Assembly (NCBI RefSeq): GCF_002813755.1 | Contig: NZ_CP018061.1 | Span: forward strand, 2,594,001 to 2,658,000 | Source of the DNA: Enterococcus mundtii | GTDB taxonomy: Bacteria; Bacillota; Bacilli; Lactobacillales; Enterococcaceae | Length of the DNA: 64,000 bases | Direction of reading: 5' to 3' | Shown: positions 24,820-35,048 of the stretch, piece by piece | How the letters are laid out: each line of letters starts with the position of its first letter | Position numbering within the stretch: position 1 is the stretch's first letter | Translations under genes and position numbers: made by a program | Notes under the pieces: model-generated | The model's database searches: none | Told to the model about the DNA's origin: nothing | The model's input: the letters and a program-made list of their open reading frames with translations, nothing else

Positions 24820-25824
24820 ATGAATTTTCATTATCACCTATTAATCAACCAAGCTGCTGGTAGCGGAAACGGAAAGAAAACAGCGGATAAGATTTTACCA
24901 ATTTTGGATAAAAAGAAACTTTCCTATACGGTTCACTATAGTGAATACAAAGGGCACGATGCCCTTATAGCGGAACATTTAGCCGAAGATACCCTCATTG
25001 AATGGGAAGAGGATATCGATGCTGATACTATCGGATGGTACCCACTTCTCATCGTCATTGGAGGAGATGGTACACTTCATCAGGTTCTGAATACGTTTCA
25101 TCATTTATGTGTATCTTTTCCTGTCGGCTTCATACCAGCCGGTTCAGGCAATGACTTTGCTCGTGGGATTGGGTTAAGTAGAGATCCAGAAAAAGCTTTA
25201 GAAACGATTTTAGCAACCAAAGAACCACAAAAAATAAATGTGTTGCATTATGAAGAAAAAGTAAACGATCGCGAAGGTCTGGCACTCAATAATTTTGGGA
25301 TTGGTTTAGATGCAGCAATCGTTCATGCTACGAATCATTCCAATGCAAAAAAACGATTGAATAAGTATAATTTAGGCTCGCTTTCTTACATTTTTTCTTT
25401 ACTGTATGTTCTTTTCTCACAAAAAGGCTTTCCGATTCTTGTAGATATTGGTGGGAAACGTGTGAATTTTAAAAAGGCCTTTCTGTGTACGGCGACTAAT
25501 CATCCCTATTTCGGTGGAGGCGTGTCGATTGTTCCTACTGCAGATGTAACCAAACCAACGATCGACTTCGTGGTTGTCGAACGAGTAAATTTATTTAAAA
25601 TTGCTTGGTTGCTTCTTTTATTATTACAGAAGAAGCAAATGCACTCGAAGTATTTCCATCACTATACAGCAAGCAAACTTAGAATTGTTTCTACTATTCC
25701 CCAATATGGTCAAGAAGATGGGGAAGATTTAGAAAAACAATCGTTTGATTTACAACTAACAAATAAAACACAGTTATTGTGGTGTGAAAAAATAGTAATG
25801 AGGGATGAAGAGTCAACCTCTTGA
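24820..25824 (+). CDS. diacylglycerol kinase family lipid kinase
   Basis: A 334-residue soluble lipid kinase of the DagK/YegS/BmrU family, phosphorylating diacylglycerol or a related lipid. Signatures are NQAAGSGNGKK at the start, VIGGDGTLHQVLN (about residue 84) and PAGSGNDFARG. The C-terminal half is the family's beta-sandwich domain. I begin at the ATG 6 bases after GGAGG; an upstream in-frame ATG at 24748 lacks one and adds non-conserved sequence. Single-gene unit with a strong terminator. Confidence 0.9.
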   Translation: MNFHYHLLINQAAGSGNGKKTADKILPILDKKKLSYTVHYSEYKGHDALIAEHLAEDTLIEWEEDIDADTIGWYPLLIVIGGDGTLHQVLNTFHHLCVSFPVGFIPAGSGNDFARGIGLSRDPEKALETILATKEPQKINVLHYEEKVNDREGLALNNFGIGLDAAIVHATNHSNAKKRLNKYNLGSLSYIFSLLYVLFSQKGFPILVDIGGKRVNFKKAFLCTATNHPYFGGGVSIVPTADVTKPTIDFVVVERVNLFKIAWLLLLLLQKKQMHSKYFHHYTASKLRIVSTIPQYGQEDGEDLEKQSFDLQLTNKTQLLWCEKIVMRDEESTS

Positions 25825-25865
25825 TCTGTGGAGGTTTTTCAGATGGAGCGTCTACCTTTCCAATG

Positions 25866-25904
25866 AAAAGACACCCGAAACGTTAGCGTTTCGGGTGTCT
25901 TTTC
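25866..25904. terminator. bidirectional terminator
   Basis: AAAAGACACCCGAAACG pairs with CGTTTCGGGTGTCTTTT across a TTAG loop, between the converging lipid kinase and recD2 genes. Confidence 0.92.
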
Positions 25905-25942
25905 TGGGCTGATACTTCACACTTCCAACTGATGTTGCCTGT

Positions 25943-28489
25943 TTATGGTCGGATGTTCTCCATACCAATCATTGGATCAATCCATTGCTGTTCCACAGCT
26001 TCGGTTGTGAGAATGTAATTATCAGGTGATTTTGGCGTTTCAGCTTCTTTCACTTCATTTTTTTCTTCTTCGATGGCAAAAAGCGAAACTTCCTGCGCTT
26101 GGCCGGTTTCCTCTTTCCGGTGCTCTATTTGTTTTGTTGGCGCAGATACTTGTTCAATGGCTGCCGAATACGTTCCTTCTTCAAATGGATCATCACCTGT
26201 CAAGGAATCTTCATAGGCGGCTAATTTCGTACGCAGATTAAGAGTCATTTCATTGTCTTCGATCCGCTTCTTCAGTGTCGTCAATCGAACTGCGGATTCG
26301 TTTTTTGCACATGTCAAATATGCTTGTTCTTCCCCTAACAAAATCAATAATTCCTTACTACGAGTAACCGCTGTATACAACAGATTCCGTTGGAGCATTC
26401 GTTGGTATTGATGGACCATAGGCAAAATCACCATCTTAAACTCGCTACCTTGGGATTTATGGATCGAGCAACAATAAGACAGGGTGATCTTATTCCATTC
26501 ATTTCGTTTGTAACTCACTTCATTGGCATCAAATTGGATGACGAGTTCGTCCACCTTATCTTCCGAATCTTTTGCTAAAACAATTCCCGTGATTACCCCC
26601 ATGTCACCATTGAACACATTTAATTCTGGCGTATTGACCAAATGGAGTACTTTATCCCCGATTCGATAAACTGTATCATTCCAGTGAACTTCTTTCCGAT
26701 TTCCACCGCCTGGATTGAAAATATTTTGCATCATTTTATTCAAGGCATCGATACCAGCAGCACCGCGATACATCGGTGCCAACACCTGAATATCTTGTGC
26801 AGTAAATCCTTTGTTTTTCGCCTTTTCCACGATTTTAGAAATCAATGGTTCGATTTGATACGCATCACTTGCAAAGAAAGAGCGATCCTTTTGATTTTTC
26901 GTAAAATCTGCTGGCAATCTTCCTTCTTTGATCTCATGAGCCAAAGGAATGATACTTGAGCCATCGCCTTGACGATAGATCTGATTCAATTCGATTTTAG
27001 GGATTTGATCGATTTCTAATAGATCATGCAAGACTTGCCCAGGACCTACTGATGGTAGCTGATCCTTGTCCCCTACTAAGATCACTTGCATATTCGTAGG
27101 AATCGCCTTGAACAGTGTATTGGCCAACCATGTATCAACCATCGACATTTCATCGACGATCAATAAGCCACCGTCTAATTCCTTTGTACTGATTGACGGG
27201 GTTTTCTCACGACCATTCAAACCTAAAAGTCGGTGGATCGTACTAGCTGGCAAGCCAGTCGTTTCATTCATCCGTTTAGCAGCCCGTCCTGTGGGTGCAG
27301 CTAAGAGGATCGGAAAAATCTCTTGTGTATATTTCGTCGGATCAAGATCTAAGCCGTTTAACTCTGCAAACAGATGAACGATGCCATTGATCACTGTAGT
27401 TTTTCCAGTTCCTGGACCACCAGTCAAGATAAATAGTGGTGAGCGAATCGCTTCAGAAATCGCTTCTTCTTGTGAATCCCCATACTGGATACCAAACATT
27501 TTCTCAATTCGTCGAATATTCTTTTTAATTTCTTTTGGTTCGTACTTGATTTCCTTTTTTCGACTCAACAAGCGTTGGATCGAATTGCCAATCCCCCATT
27601 CAGAAAAATACAAACTATTTTCATATAGATTCGTTTCTTCCTGTTGGATCTTTCCCTCTTCCACTAACTGAATAATGACAGTCGCTACTTGATCCGGTTC
27701 GATTTCGATTGGACGACTTGATTCCAAGATTTTGATCGTCTGCTGCAATAAAGATTCAGCAGGCACATAGGTATCACCGGTTTGGATCGCCTGTTGGAAA
27801 ATCTGGTGCAAGATCGCTGCTCTGATGCGTCGTGGCGAGTCAGCAGCAATGCCGATTTGTTCAGCTAAGTTATCTGCACGTTTAAAGCCGATTCCTTCAA
27901 TCTCTTCGACTAATTGGTAAGGATTTTCTTGAATGATATCCAACGCTTCATTTTTGTAAGCTTGATAGATACTAAAGGCTAATTGACTCCCAAATCCGTA
28001 ACGGTTCAACCCCATGATCACTTGATCCATTCCATGATTCAAACGGATCGTTTCAGCAATCATTTCTCTTTTTGGCTTCGTTAAACCTGAAATCTGTTGC
28101 AATTGCGCAGGATCTTCGATGATTTTTTCAATCGCATCTTCACCAAGCAGTTCCACGATTTTCTCTGCGGTTTTTTTTCCGATACCGGGAAACTTGTCAC
28201 TTGATAGGTAGTTGACGATCCCGTTGGCTGTCGTCGGCTTTTCCTGTTCGTAACGCTCTACTTTCAACTGTCTGCCATATTTGGGATGATCAACTAGCTC
28301 ACCATAAAAACGATACACTTCGTTCTCTTGGATATCGCCAAAACTACCAGTTGCGACAATTTCTTTTTCCCGATAATCAACACTTGTTTCACTGACTTGG
28401 ATGAGCAATACTTTATAAAAATTACTAGGATTTTGAAAAAAGATAGCGGCAACTGTGCCGACAAAATAAGGCATTTCTTCTGGCTCCAT
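25943..28489 (-). CDS. recD2: RecD2-type ATP-dependent DNA helicase
   Basis: An 848-residue superfamily 1B 5'-3' helicase (RecD2/YrrC), acting in repair and replication without RecBC. The N-terminal part has an OB-like domain and helix-hairpin-helix repeats (FPGIGKKTAEKIVELLG at about 97). The motor has Walker A LTGGPGTGKTT (about 355), motif II LLIVDEMSMVD, QLPSVGPGQVL and the C-terminal motif SIHKSQGSEF. The ATG is 8 bases after GGAGG. It lies close behind a histidine phosphatase gene (18-base gap), suggesting co-transcription. The last 100 residues are poorly conserved and acidic. Confidence 0.95.
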   Translation of the reverse strand: MEPEEMPYFVGTVAAIFFQNPSNFYKVLLIQVSETSVDYREKEIVATGSFGDIQENEVYRFYGELVDHPKYGRQLKVERYEQEKPTTANGIVNYLSSDKFPGIGKKTAEKIVELLGEDAIEKIIEDPAQLQQISGLTKPKREMIAETIRLNHGMDQVIMGLNRYGFGSQLAFSIYQAYKNEALDIIQENPYQLVEEIEGIGFKRADNLAEQIGIAADSPRRIRAAILHQIFQQAIQTGDTYVPAESLLQQTIKILESSRPIEIEPDQVATVIIQLVEEGKIQQEETNLYENSLYFSEWGIGNSIQRLLSRKKEIKYEPKEIKKNIRRIEKMFGIQYGDSQEEAISEAIRSPLFILTGGPGTGKTTVINGIVHLFAELNGLDLDPTKYTQEIFPILLAAPTGRAAKRMNETTGLPASTIHRLLGLNGREKTPSISTKELDGGLLIVDEMSMVDTWLANTLFKAIPTNMQVILVGDKDQLPSVGPGQVLHDLLEIDQIPKIELNQIYRQGDGSSIIPLAHEIKEGRLPADFTKNQKDRSFFASDAYQIEPLISKIVEKAKNKGFTAQDIQVLAPMYRGAAGIDALNKMMQNIFNPGGGNRKEVHWNDTVYRIGDKVLHLVNTPELNVFNGDMGVITGIVLAKDSEDKVDELVIQFDANEVSYKRNEWNKITLSYCCSIHKSQGSEFKMVILPMVHQYQRMLQRNLLYTAVTRSKELLILLGEEQAYLTCAKNESAVRLTTLKKRIEDNEMTLNLRTKLAAYEDSLTGDDPFEEGTYSAAIEQVSAPTKQIEHRKEETGQAQEVSLFAIEEEKNEVKEAETPKSPDNYILTTEAVEQQWIDPMIGMENIRP

Positions 28490-28507
28490 CGAGGCCGCCT
28501 CCTTTAT

Positions 28508-29161
28508 TTATAGTAAAGGCTCTGGCTGTCCATTACCTAAAAAATCCACCTGATTCCATACTTTAAGGTCATATGGTAACAGATTGTTTGGTTCTCCTGT
28601 TTCTAAAATCGTCAAGCTACTATTGAATAAACCGCCCATTTCTCGTAACTGACTTAATTCTTTACCAGTCATCCACTGGATCGCAGCAGTTAAAGAGGCA
28701 CCATGCCCAACAAATAGAATAGGCCCTTGATGTTGACAGACTGCATCCGCAACAACGGCTTCGATCCGCGTGATTGCTTCGGTGATCGGCTCTCCTTCAA
28801 AAGGTGTTGGATCATATTTATCTAAATGATTTCGTAAATTAGGTAAGTTCTCTGGAAATTTTTTGTACATCTCTTCGATCGACTGTCCTTCCAGTTTTCC
28901 TAAACCTAATTCTCTTAATTTATCTGTATAAATGATTTCTGTCGGATGGTCCAATTCTTGATTGATCCCTTTTGCTGTATCTCTTGCACGTTTTGTCGTA
29001 CTGCAATAAATAGCTTCAAAAGGAACAGACTTGACCATTTGGCCGAATGTCTTGATCTCCTCATAGCTTTGAGGTAACAACGGTGAGTCTCCTTGGCTTC
29101 CTTGAAAGCGTCTTTCAAGATTCCATTCCGTTTTACCATGTCTTGTAAAGTATAGTTCCAT
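28508..29161 (-). CDS. histidine phosphatase family protein
   Basis: A 217-residue phosphoglycerate-mutase-like phosphatase. The catalytic motif TRHGKTEWN is at the N-terminus, with YCSTTKRARDTA (phosphate-binding Arg) and the second His in LFVGHGASLTAAI. Substrate not predictable. I start at the ATG immediately before ELYFTRHG, preceded by GGAG; the reading from 29179 adds six non-conserved residues. It heads a two-gene unit with recD2. Confidence 0.87.
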   Translation of the reverse strand: MELYFTRHGKTEWNLERRFQGSQGDSPLLPQSYEEIKTFGQMVKSVPFEAIYCSTTKRARDTAKGINQELDHPTEIIYTDKLRELGLGKLEGQSIEEMYKKFPENLPNLRNHLDKYDPTPFEGEPITEAITRIEAVVADAVCQHQGPILFVGHGASLTAAIQWMTGKELSQLREMGGLFNSSLTILETGEPNNLLPYDLKVWNQVDFLGNGQPEPLL

Positions 29162-29478
29162 AGATGTTAGACTCCTCACTCCGTACTTGTATATATACTA
29201 TCATATAGGATTTTCCCGTTGGACCGTGTAGAAAAGCTTGTTTCTAAAAAATAGAGGCTTTCGCCAATTGAATATCGCTAAAAATCGACTGTAAAAAACT
29301 GTGCGATCCTTTATGTAGTCTTGTTTTCGATCAGCAATATCCACGTATTTCATCCACACCCTTGATCAAGAGTGTGAAAAAGGAAGCTCCTACTCTATCA
29401 AAACGAAGGTTGAGCAACAAGAAAAACTATTTTCTCAACTTCGCTTTCTTATAGGAGCATCACTTCTCTTCACAACCT
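29162..29478. other. gene-free stretch with two hairpins
   Basis: CACACCCTTGATCAAGAGTGTG (29356-29377) is a near-perfect palindrome. Next to it a long nested hairpin spans about 29393-29458, with GCTCCTA/TAGGAGC outside and GAAGGTTGAG/CTCAACTTC inside. Neither has a good T-run, so their role is unclear; they may end the trmL transcript. Confidence 0.45.
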
Positions 29479-29982
29479 TTAGTCTAGCTTATCATTTTCG
29501 TAATGATGTGTTAACTCTAAATTTGGGAAACCTTGTTGACGCAACGCTTCATACACGATCATTGCTGCTGTATTCGATAGATTCAATGAGCGGACGTGTG
29601 TATCATTCATGGGGATACGTAAGCATTTTTCTTCATGCTCGCGCATAAAGGGTTCCGGTAATCCAGTTGTTTCTTTCCCAAACAAAAAGAAATGCTCTTC
29701 GCCATCTGCAAAGTCTTCATCACTGTATACTTTATTCGCAAATTTGGAGATCAAATGTAACTTTCTATCGCCTAAATAAGCCATAAAAGCTGGTAGATCT
29801 GCATGATACGTGATATCCACATCGTGCCAATAATCAAGCCCCGCTCGTTTCAGCTGTTTATCATCTGTTGAAAATCCTAGTGGTTCGATCAAGTGTAACG
29901 GTGTGTTAGTCGCTGCACATGTTCGTGCAATATTTCCTGTGTTTGCTGGAATCAAAGGTTCAAATAAAACAATGTGGTTCAT
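29479..29982 (-). CDS. trmL: tRNA (cytidine/uridine-2'-O-)-methyltransferase TrmL
   Basis: SPOUT-class methylase that modifies the wobble base of tRNA-Leu. The 167-residue length is typical. The start [20 protein letters not shown], the motif [10 protein letters not shown] (about residue 100) and the SAM-binding knot [18 protein letters not shown] are all present. The ATG has AGAGGA 8 bases upstream; longer readings extend into non-coding DNA. Confidence 0.93.
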   Translation of the reverse strand: MNHIVLFEPLIPANTGNIARTCAATNTPLHLIEPLGFSTDDKQLKRAGLDYWHDVDITYHADLPAFMAYLGDRKLHLISKFANKVYSDEDFADGEEHFFLFGKETTGLPEPFMREHEEKCLRIPMNDTHVRSLNLSNTAAMIVYEALRQQGFPNLELTHHYENDKLD

Positions 29983-30042
29983 ACTATCCATCCTCTCATG
30001 TATATGTGAAATCCATTTTAGTCTAAATCTTGATTTTTGCAT

Positions 30043-30089
30043 AAAAAAAAACGTATCAACTCGGTGTCAGTCACTGCGAGTCGTTACGT
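30043..30089 (-). terminator. rlmA terminator
   Basis: ACGTAACGACTCG pairs imperfectly with CGAGTTGATACGT, followed by eight T residues on the minus strand. Two more small hairpins (TAGTGAA/TTCACTA and TTTTATCAG/CTGATAAAA) precede it. Confidence 0.75.
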
Positions 30090-30211
30090 TAGTGAAGCTC
30101 TTTTCACTATCTTTTATCAGAACAGGAACCTGATAAAAACCAATGAAAAAACAACTTGTTGCTACTATATCACCATTAAACGCTTTTTGCAACCTTAACT
30201 CTATAATATTC

Positions 30212-31069
30212 TTATTGGAATCGTTTTCTCTTATTTCCTTTTAACAATTCTACGTCAATTGTAATTTTTCTAAGGGGTTCTTCCATCAGAGCCTCTTTTA
30301 TTTCTTTTGCTACTTGCCATTCCAGTGGCGACATTGCCAAGAGATCACGGCGATTTTCTTCAGGAATCGTAAATTCATACGTCACACGTTGACGTTCCAC
30401 TGACACCATTGATTCCATGAATTTGTCAACAACACGTTCGTTAGAATAATGATGTTTTTCTGGCTGATCTGGATAAAAAGCTTGGCGTAATTCTTTTAAA
30501 TAGCCTGATTGTGGAACGACTTTTAATACCATGCCGTCATCTGCAAGTACTCGCTGAAACTCTTGATAGTGAGAAGGCGAGAAAATATTCAATATCGTCG
30601 AAAATTGTTGATCCGCAAAAGGCAAATTCGTTAAATCCGCGACACACCAAAATGCTTGCATCGGCTGTTCAGTGGCTGCATAGACACCTTCTTTCGCGAT
30701 ATCAAAGCCAATTGCTTGTTTTAATGGTTGTAATTGATCGATGGCCGCCAAAAAGCTCCCTTCTCCACAACCGACATCTAGAACAGTCGCATTACTTGGT
30801 AAATGCTTAGCTAACTGTTCGATCAATGGTTGATACATACCTGATTGGATCATTCGTCTTCTTGGAGCAAACATGCCTTGATCATATTCGGTTTTGATTG
30901 CGTGAGATAAAAAATACAACGTTCCCTTTTTAGATAAATCAAAACGATGATTCTTTTGGCAAATAAGCCCATTCGTGGTCGATAAAAAGGGTTCTTGACA
31001 TAACGGGCAACGGAACATTTGGGCATTCTCTGATAAAAATAGTCGACTCTGGTCTATTTTTTTTAACAT
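30212..31069 (-). CDS. rlmA: 23S rRNA (guanine-N1)-methyltransferase RlmA-type
   Basis: A 285-residue methylase of the RlmA family, modifying G745 or G748 of 23S rRNA; the Gram-positive version (RlmA-II) affects tylosin susceptibility. The N-terminal zinc finger is FRCPLC...GLICQKNH, the SAM motif is VLDVGCGEGSFL (about residue 96), and FSTILNIFSPSHYQEF is the family's catalytic region. The ATG has only a moderate AAAGGA about 13 bases upstream. Single-gene unit. Confidence 0.88.
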   Translation of the reverse strand: MLKKIDQSRLFLSENAQMFRCPLCQEPFLSTTNGLICQKNHRFDLSKKGTLYFLSHAIKTEYDQGMFAPRRRMIQSGMYQPLIEQLAKHLPSNATVLDVGCGEGSFLAAIDQLQPLKQAIGFDIAKEGVYAATEQPMQAFWCVADLTNLPFADQQFSTILNIFSPSHYQEFQRVLADDGMVLKVVPQSGYLKELRQAFYPDQPEKHHYSNERVVDKFMESMVSVERQRVTYEFTIPEENRRDLLAMSPLEWQVAKEIKEALMEEPLRKITIDVELLKGNKRKRFQ

Positions 31070-31262
31070 AGTGATTATTCATTCCTTTAAAATACGTAGT
31101 GAGATAGTCATATAAAGATAAAAAACTTTCTTTAAAAACATTCGTTATCCGATGTTGCCTATCATGCTATCCCCTTCATCTTACCGTTTGAAGAGCGCTT
31201 TAGCAACTGTAAAAACTATGGTATAATTTCAACAAAAGTAGACATAATAAAGGAGCAAGAAT

Positions 31263-31904
31263 ATGATCAAAGAATTTTGTGCGGAGAATTATACATCGAT
31301 CCCGTTAGCCATCGCAAATGGAGCCAATCGGATCGAATTATGTGACAACCTAGCAGTAGGTGGCACGACACCAAGTACTGGTGTCATTGAAGAAGTATTG
31401 AGCTACGCTAATGAAAAAAGTGTTCCTGTCATGACGATCATTCGACCACGTGGTGGCGATTTTGTTTATAATGATATCGAATTGAAAATCATGCACACTG
31501 ACTTGATTGAAGCCAAAAAACTAGGCACTGACGGTGTAGTGATCGGTTGCTTGACTCCTTCTGGATGGTTAGATGAAGAAGCACTGGAAGTCTTGATCGA
31601 CTCCGCAGAAGGCTTACAGATCACTTTCCACATGGCGTTTGATGCGATTCCTCAAGAACGTCAATACGAAGCCATCGATTGGTTGGTTGAACATGGCGTT
31701 CATCGTATCTTGACACATGGTGGTGTTGCCGGTACAAACATCGAAGATAATTTTGCACACTTAAAACAGTTGATCACTCATGCAGACGGACGAATCATCA
31801 TTTTACCTGGTGGTGGTATCACTTCAGAAAATGCACAAGTAGTTGCTGATGCTTTAGAAGTCCACGAAGTCCACGGTACCAAAATCGTTCCTTTATCTGA
31901 ATAA
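31263..31904 (+). CDS. cutC: copper homeostasis protein CutC
   Basis: A 213-residue TIM-barrel CutC family protein. It starts MIKEFCAENYTSIPLAIANG and contains the family motifs RIELCDNLAVGGTTPS, MTIIRPRGGDFVY and FHMAFDA. The role in copper tolerance is described for enterococci, but the biochemical activity remains unsettled. GGAG precedes the ATG by 7 bases. A strong shared terminator separates it from mgtE. Confidence 0.93.
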   Translation: MIKEFCAENYTSIPLAIANGANRIELCDNLAVGGTTPSTGVIEEVLSYANEKSVPVMTIIRPRGGDFVYNDIELKIMHTDLIEAKKLGTDGVVIGCLTPSGWLDEEALEVLIDSAEGLQITFHMAFDAIPQERQYEAIDWLVEHGVHRILTHGGVAGTNIEDNFAHLKQLITHADGRIIILPGGGITSENAQVVADALEVHEVHGTKIVPLSE

Positions 31905-31906
31905 AC

Positions 31907-31958
31907 AAAAATAAGCGAAACGACTCTTGTCTGAGATAAGAATCGTTTCGCTTATTTT
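31907..31958. terminator. bidirectional terminator
   Basis: AAAATAAGCGAAACGA pairs with TCGTTTCGCTTATTTT between convergent cutC and mgtE. Confidence 0.92.
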
Positions 31959-31969
31959 ACTCTATTATC

Positions 31970-33331
31970 TTACATAAAATACCCCATAAACAACGAAGCG
32001 ATATTGAAATAGATCAATACACTGGTCAAGTCACTCAAGGTGGTAATAAATGGCCCACTGGCAACGGCAGGGTCAAAGCCTAAACGATCCATCAACATCG
32101 GGATCAAACTTCCCGCAAGATTTGCCACTGTGATCGCAAATAGCATCGCAATACCGATAACAAAGCCTAGAATAAAGTTCTGCTTCCAAAATCCTACGAT
32201 CAAGAAGATCGTTAGGCCAGTCACAGCGCCGGTCACTAAACCCGTCAATACTTCCGCCACGATCAACCGAACAAAGCCCTGATCTTTTTCATCTGAAATC
32301 GCTAGGCGACGTACAGCGACCGCTAACGATTGTGTACCGGCGTTTCCAGCCGTTCCTGTGATCAAAGAAATAAAGACAGCTAAAATACTTGCTTCACTGA
32401 CTAATTCTTCATAATGACTGATCAAAGAGGCAGTTGACATACCTAAAAATAATAAAGTGATCAACCAAGGTAAGCGGCGAGAAGCTGATTTTACTGGATT
32501 CTCATTGATTTCTTCGACGTTGACCCCCGCCAATCCAGAATAGTCACTCGCTGCTTCATCATCGATAACGTCGATGATATCATCGACAGTCACGATCCCT
32601 AATAAATGATCATCATAATCCGTGACAGGCAACGCAAGAAAGTCATAGTCACGGAAAGTTTGTGCCACATCTTCTTGGTCATCGCCTACGTGAACAGATA
32701 ATACCCGTTCACTCATCAAATCAGAAATCATCGCATCATCATCATTGACGATCAAATCACGCAACGAGATAACCCCAACAAGTTGATTGTCTTGATTGAC
32801 TACATAAATGTAATAGATGGTTTCTGCCACATCTGCTTCATTTTTCAAGACATACATCGCCGAACGAACGGTTTGGTTCGCAACGATCGAGATAAATTCG
32901 GTCGTCATGATCGCCCCAGCCGTTTCATCTTCATAATGCAGGAGGTCTTTGATCTCACTCGCATCTTCTGCTGTCATCAAGCTAAGATATTTCGCCACTT
33001 GTTTCTTATCTAATGTATTCAACAAATCGACCGCGTTATCGGTATACATCTCTGAGAGCATTTCCGCGGCATAACTAGGACGCATTTCTGCTAAATATTC
33101 CTTCATATATTCGTTGTCTTCTTCAATGACATCGAACATGTCCGCCAATTCCTTTGGCGAAAGATAGGTATAAATCTGTTGACGATCTGCTTCCTTAAGG
33201 GATTGATAGAATTGCCCCTGTTCATAGATATGCATCTCCAAGAAGTTATTTCTAAAATCCTGAATATTGTTTTCTCTTAGATCTTGAGCTAACTGGGCAA
33301 ATCTTTCCTCTAATTCTTGATTTTCGTCCAA
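31970..33331 (-). CDS. mgtE: magnesium transporter MgtE
   Basis: A 453-residue Mg2+ channel. It has the N-terminal helical MgtE domain (about 20-130), a CBS pair that senses Mg2+ (for example ETIYYIYVVNQDNQLVGVIS and DYDDHLLGIVTVDDIIDV) and five C-terminal membrane helices including LAGSLIPMLMDRLGFDPAVA, the pore region with the conserved Asp. It is the last gene of the relQ-nadK-rluD-like-mgtE operon, as in related bacteria, 17 bases behind the pseudouridine synthase gene. Confidence 0.94.
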   Translation of the reverse strand: MDENQELEERFAQLAQDLRENNIQDFRNNFLEMHIYEQGQFYQSLKEADRQQIYTYLSPKELADMFDVIEEDNEYMKEYLAEMRPSYAAEMLSEMYTDNAVDLLNTLDKKQVAKYLSLMTAEDASEIKDLLHYEDETAGAIMTTEFISIVANQTVRSAMYVLKNEADVAETIYYIYVVNQDNQLVGVISLRDLIVNDDDAMISDLMSERVLSVHVGDDQEDVAQTFRDYDFLALPVTDYDDHLLGIVTVDDIIDVIDDEAASDYSGLAGVNVEEINENPVKSASRRLPWLITLLFLGMSTASLISHYEELVSEASILAVFISLITGTAGNAGTQSLAVAVRRLAISDEKDQGFVRLIVAEVLTGLVTGAVTGLTIFLIVGFWKQNFILGFVIGIAMLFAITVANLAGSLIPMLMDRLGFDPAVASGPFITTLSDLTSVLIYFNIASLFMGYFM

Positions 33332-33348
33332 ACCAATCTCACCTCACC

Positions 33349-34248
33349 TTAATCTTCAAATCGTTTCACTATTGTTGCCATATCTTTTGCTAAAGGCTGT
33401 TTGAATTCTAATAATTTTTCTGTAAACGGATGATAGAACCGTAAGTCATAACAATGCAAAGCCTGTCTAACTATGTCTTGATCCATCCTTCCCCCATACA
33501 TGTCATCGCCTAAAAGAGGACACCCGATCGCAGAAAAATGCACTCTGATCTGATGCGTGCGCCCCGTATGCAATTGGATATCAACGAGTGCAATCTCTGC
33601 TGATCTGTTTTCTAACCAGTATTCCGTTTGCGCACTTTTCCCCGTAGAAGAAATTTTACGTTTTAATAATGATGTCATATCACGAGCAATTGGTAAATCG
33701 ATCTGCCCATGCGCTTTTAACGTAGCCACATCGCCACTGACCAAGGCTTGATACTTTTTGACGAACTTCTTTTCGCGAAGCTGTACGTCTAATTTTGCAT
33801 GAGCAAAACCATGCTTTGCAAAAAGCATCAATCCTGAAGTATCTCGATCTAGTCTAGTCACTACGTGGATCACCTGATTTTCATAGCCTTGTTGTTTATA
33901 ATAAGCTTTCACTCGATTCGCCATCGTACCGTTAGGATGGTATTGTGCCGGTATCGAGGATACTCCAGCTGGTTTATTGACGACTAAGAGATGTTCATCT
34001 TCATAAACGATCTCGATCGGTGTTTCGTCTAAAAGAACCGTTTCATGCTCGCCTTCTGCTGGAATCACAATGGTTACCTTATCATTTTGAGCCAAAGAAA
34101 ACAAGACGTTCTCAACCTGATCATTGACCATGATCGTGCCGCCTTGAAACTTGATTTTCGCTAGTAGCCCTTTGGAGATCCCTTTTTCTTTTAAAAAATA
34201 TTTTACTTGTTGCGCTTGCTCTTTTTCATAGATCCATGTAAACTCCAT
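33349..34248 (-). CDS. RluA-family pseudouridine synthase
   Basis: A 299-residue pseudouridine synthase of the RluA/RluD group. A partial S4-like N-terminus (LLAKIKFQGGTIMVNDQ) precedes the catalytic domain, whose motif VTRLDRDTSGLMLFAKHG carries the catalytic Asp (about residue 130). HTGRTHQIRVHFSAIGCPL is the second family motif. The rRNA or tRNA target is not certain. It is two bases behind nadK, and the pair belongs to the relQ operon. Confidence 0.92.
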   Translation of the reverse strand: MEFTWIYEKEQAQQVKYFLKEKGISKGLLAKIKFQGGTIMVNDQVENVLFSLAQNDKVTIVIPAEGEHETVLLDETPIEIVYEDEHLLVVNKPAGVSSIPAQYHPNGTMANRVKAYYKQQGYENQVIHVVTRLDRDTSGLMLFAKHGFAHAKLDVQLREKKFVKKYQALVSGDVATLKAHGQIDLPIARDMTSLLKRKISSTGKSAQTEYWLENRSAEIALVDIQLHTGRTHQIRVHFSAIGCPLLGDDMYGGRMDQDIVRQALHCYDLRFYHPFTEKLLEFKQPLAKDMATIVKRFED

Positions 34249-34250
34249 TG

Positions 34251-35048
34251 CTAAACCTCACCAATAAAGGCATCTTTCACACGGTGCCAAAAATGCATAT
34301 GTCGATAAGAAGCAAAGTGGATTCTTTCTTCTGCAATCCGATAATAAATGGCTCGTATATTATTTTTTGAAACGTCCAATTGATCGATCGTCACCAAATA
34401 ATCTGCGGTATTCTCTAAACGAATTTCTACCCATTCATCTTGAGCAATGACCATTGGCGCACCTAGCGTACGAAAAACGCGGTTATTCAATGAAGCAATC
34501 TCTGCTAATTGAAACGCATTGATACTTGGATGGATCACAGCCCCACCAACACTCTTATTATACGCAGTCGATCCTGTAGGCGTAGACAACGCCAAACCAT
34601 CACCACGGAAGCTTTCAAATAGTTCGTTCTTGATATATACATCTGCTACCATCGTTCGGTTAGAACGCTTGATTGTTGACTCATTCAAAGCAAAAAAATG
34701 TTGATCAGGCTTATCATCTAAATAGCTGATTCGAACATCTAACAACGGGTAGCTGACACTTTGTTCACGATTGGTTTTCAGGCTATCGACTAGTTCTTCT
34801 AATTCATAGTCTCGCCAGTCCGTATAAAAGCCTAAATGACCTGTATGGACGCCTAAAAAGCGCACATCGTTCAAAGCATGGCTAAATTGATGGAACGCGG
34901 CTAAAAGCGTCCCATCCCCGCCAACTGAAATCACTAACTCTGGTTGTTGATCATCGATCTTGATATTTGCTTGAGCCAAAAGATTTTTCAATCGTTCGGT
35001 GACTGCTAATGTTTTTGGTTCCTTGTTATGAACGATCGCTACCTTCAT
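34251..35048 (-). CDS. nadK: NAD kinase
   Basis: Makes NADP from NAD, 265 residues. The conserved SVGGDGTLLAAFH (about residue 44) and the second motif STPTGSTAYNKSVGGAVIHP are clear. The ATG lies 6 bases after GGAGG and inside the last 23 bases of relQ, so translation is coupled; a longer reading from 35063 covers the ribosome binding site. Confidence 0.95.
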   Translation of the reverse strand: MKVAIVHNKEPKTLAVTERLKNLLAQANIKIDDQQPELVISVGGDGTLLAAFHQFSHALNDVRFLGVHTGHLGFYTDWRDYELEELVDSLKTNREQSVSYPLLDVRISYLDDKPDQHFFALNESTIKRSNRTMVADVYIKNELFESFRGDGLALSTPTGSTAYNKSVGGAVIHPSINAFQLAEIASLNNRVFRTLGAPMVIAQDEWVEIRLENTADYLVTIDQLDVSKNNIRAIYYRIAEERIHFASYRHMHFWHRVKDAFIGEV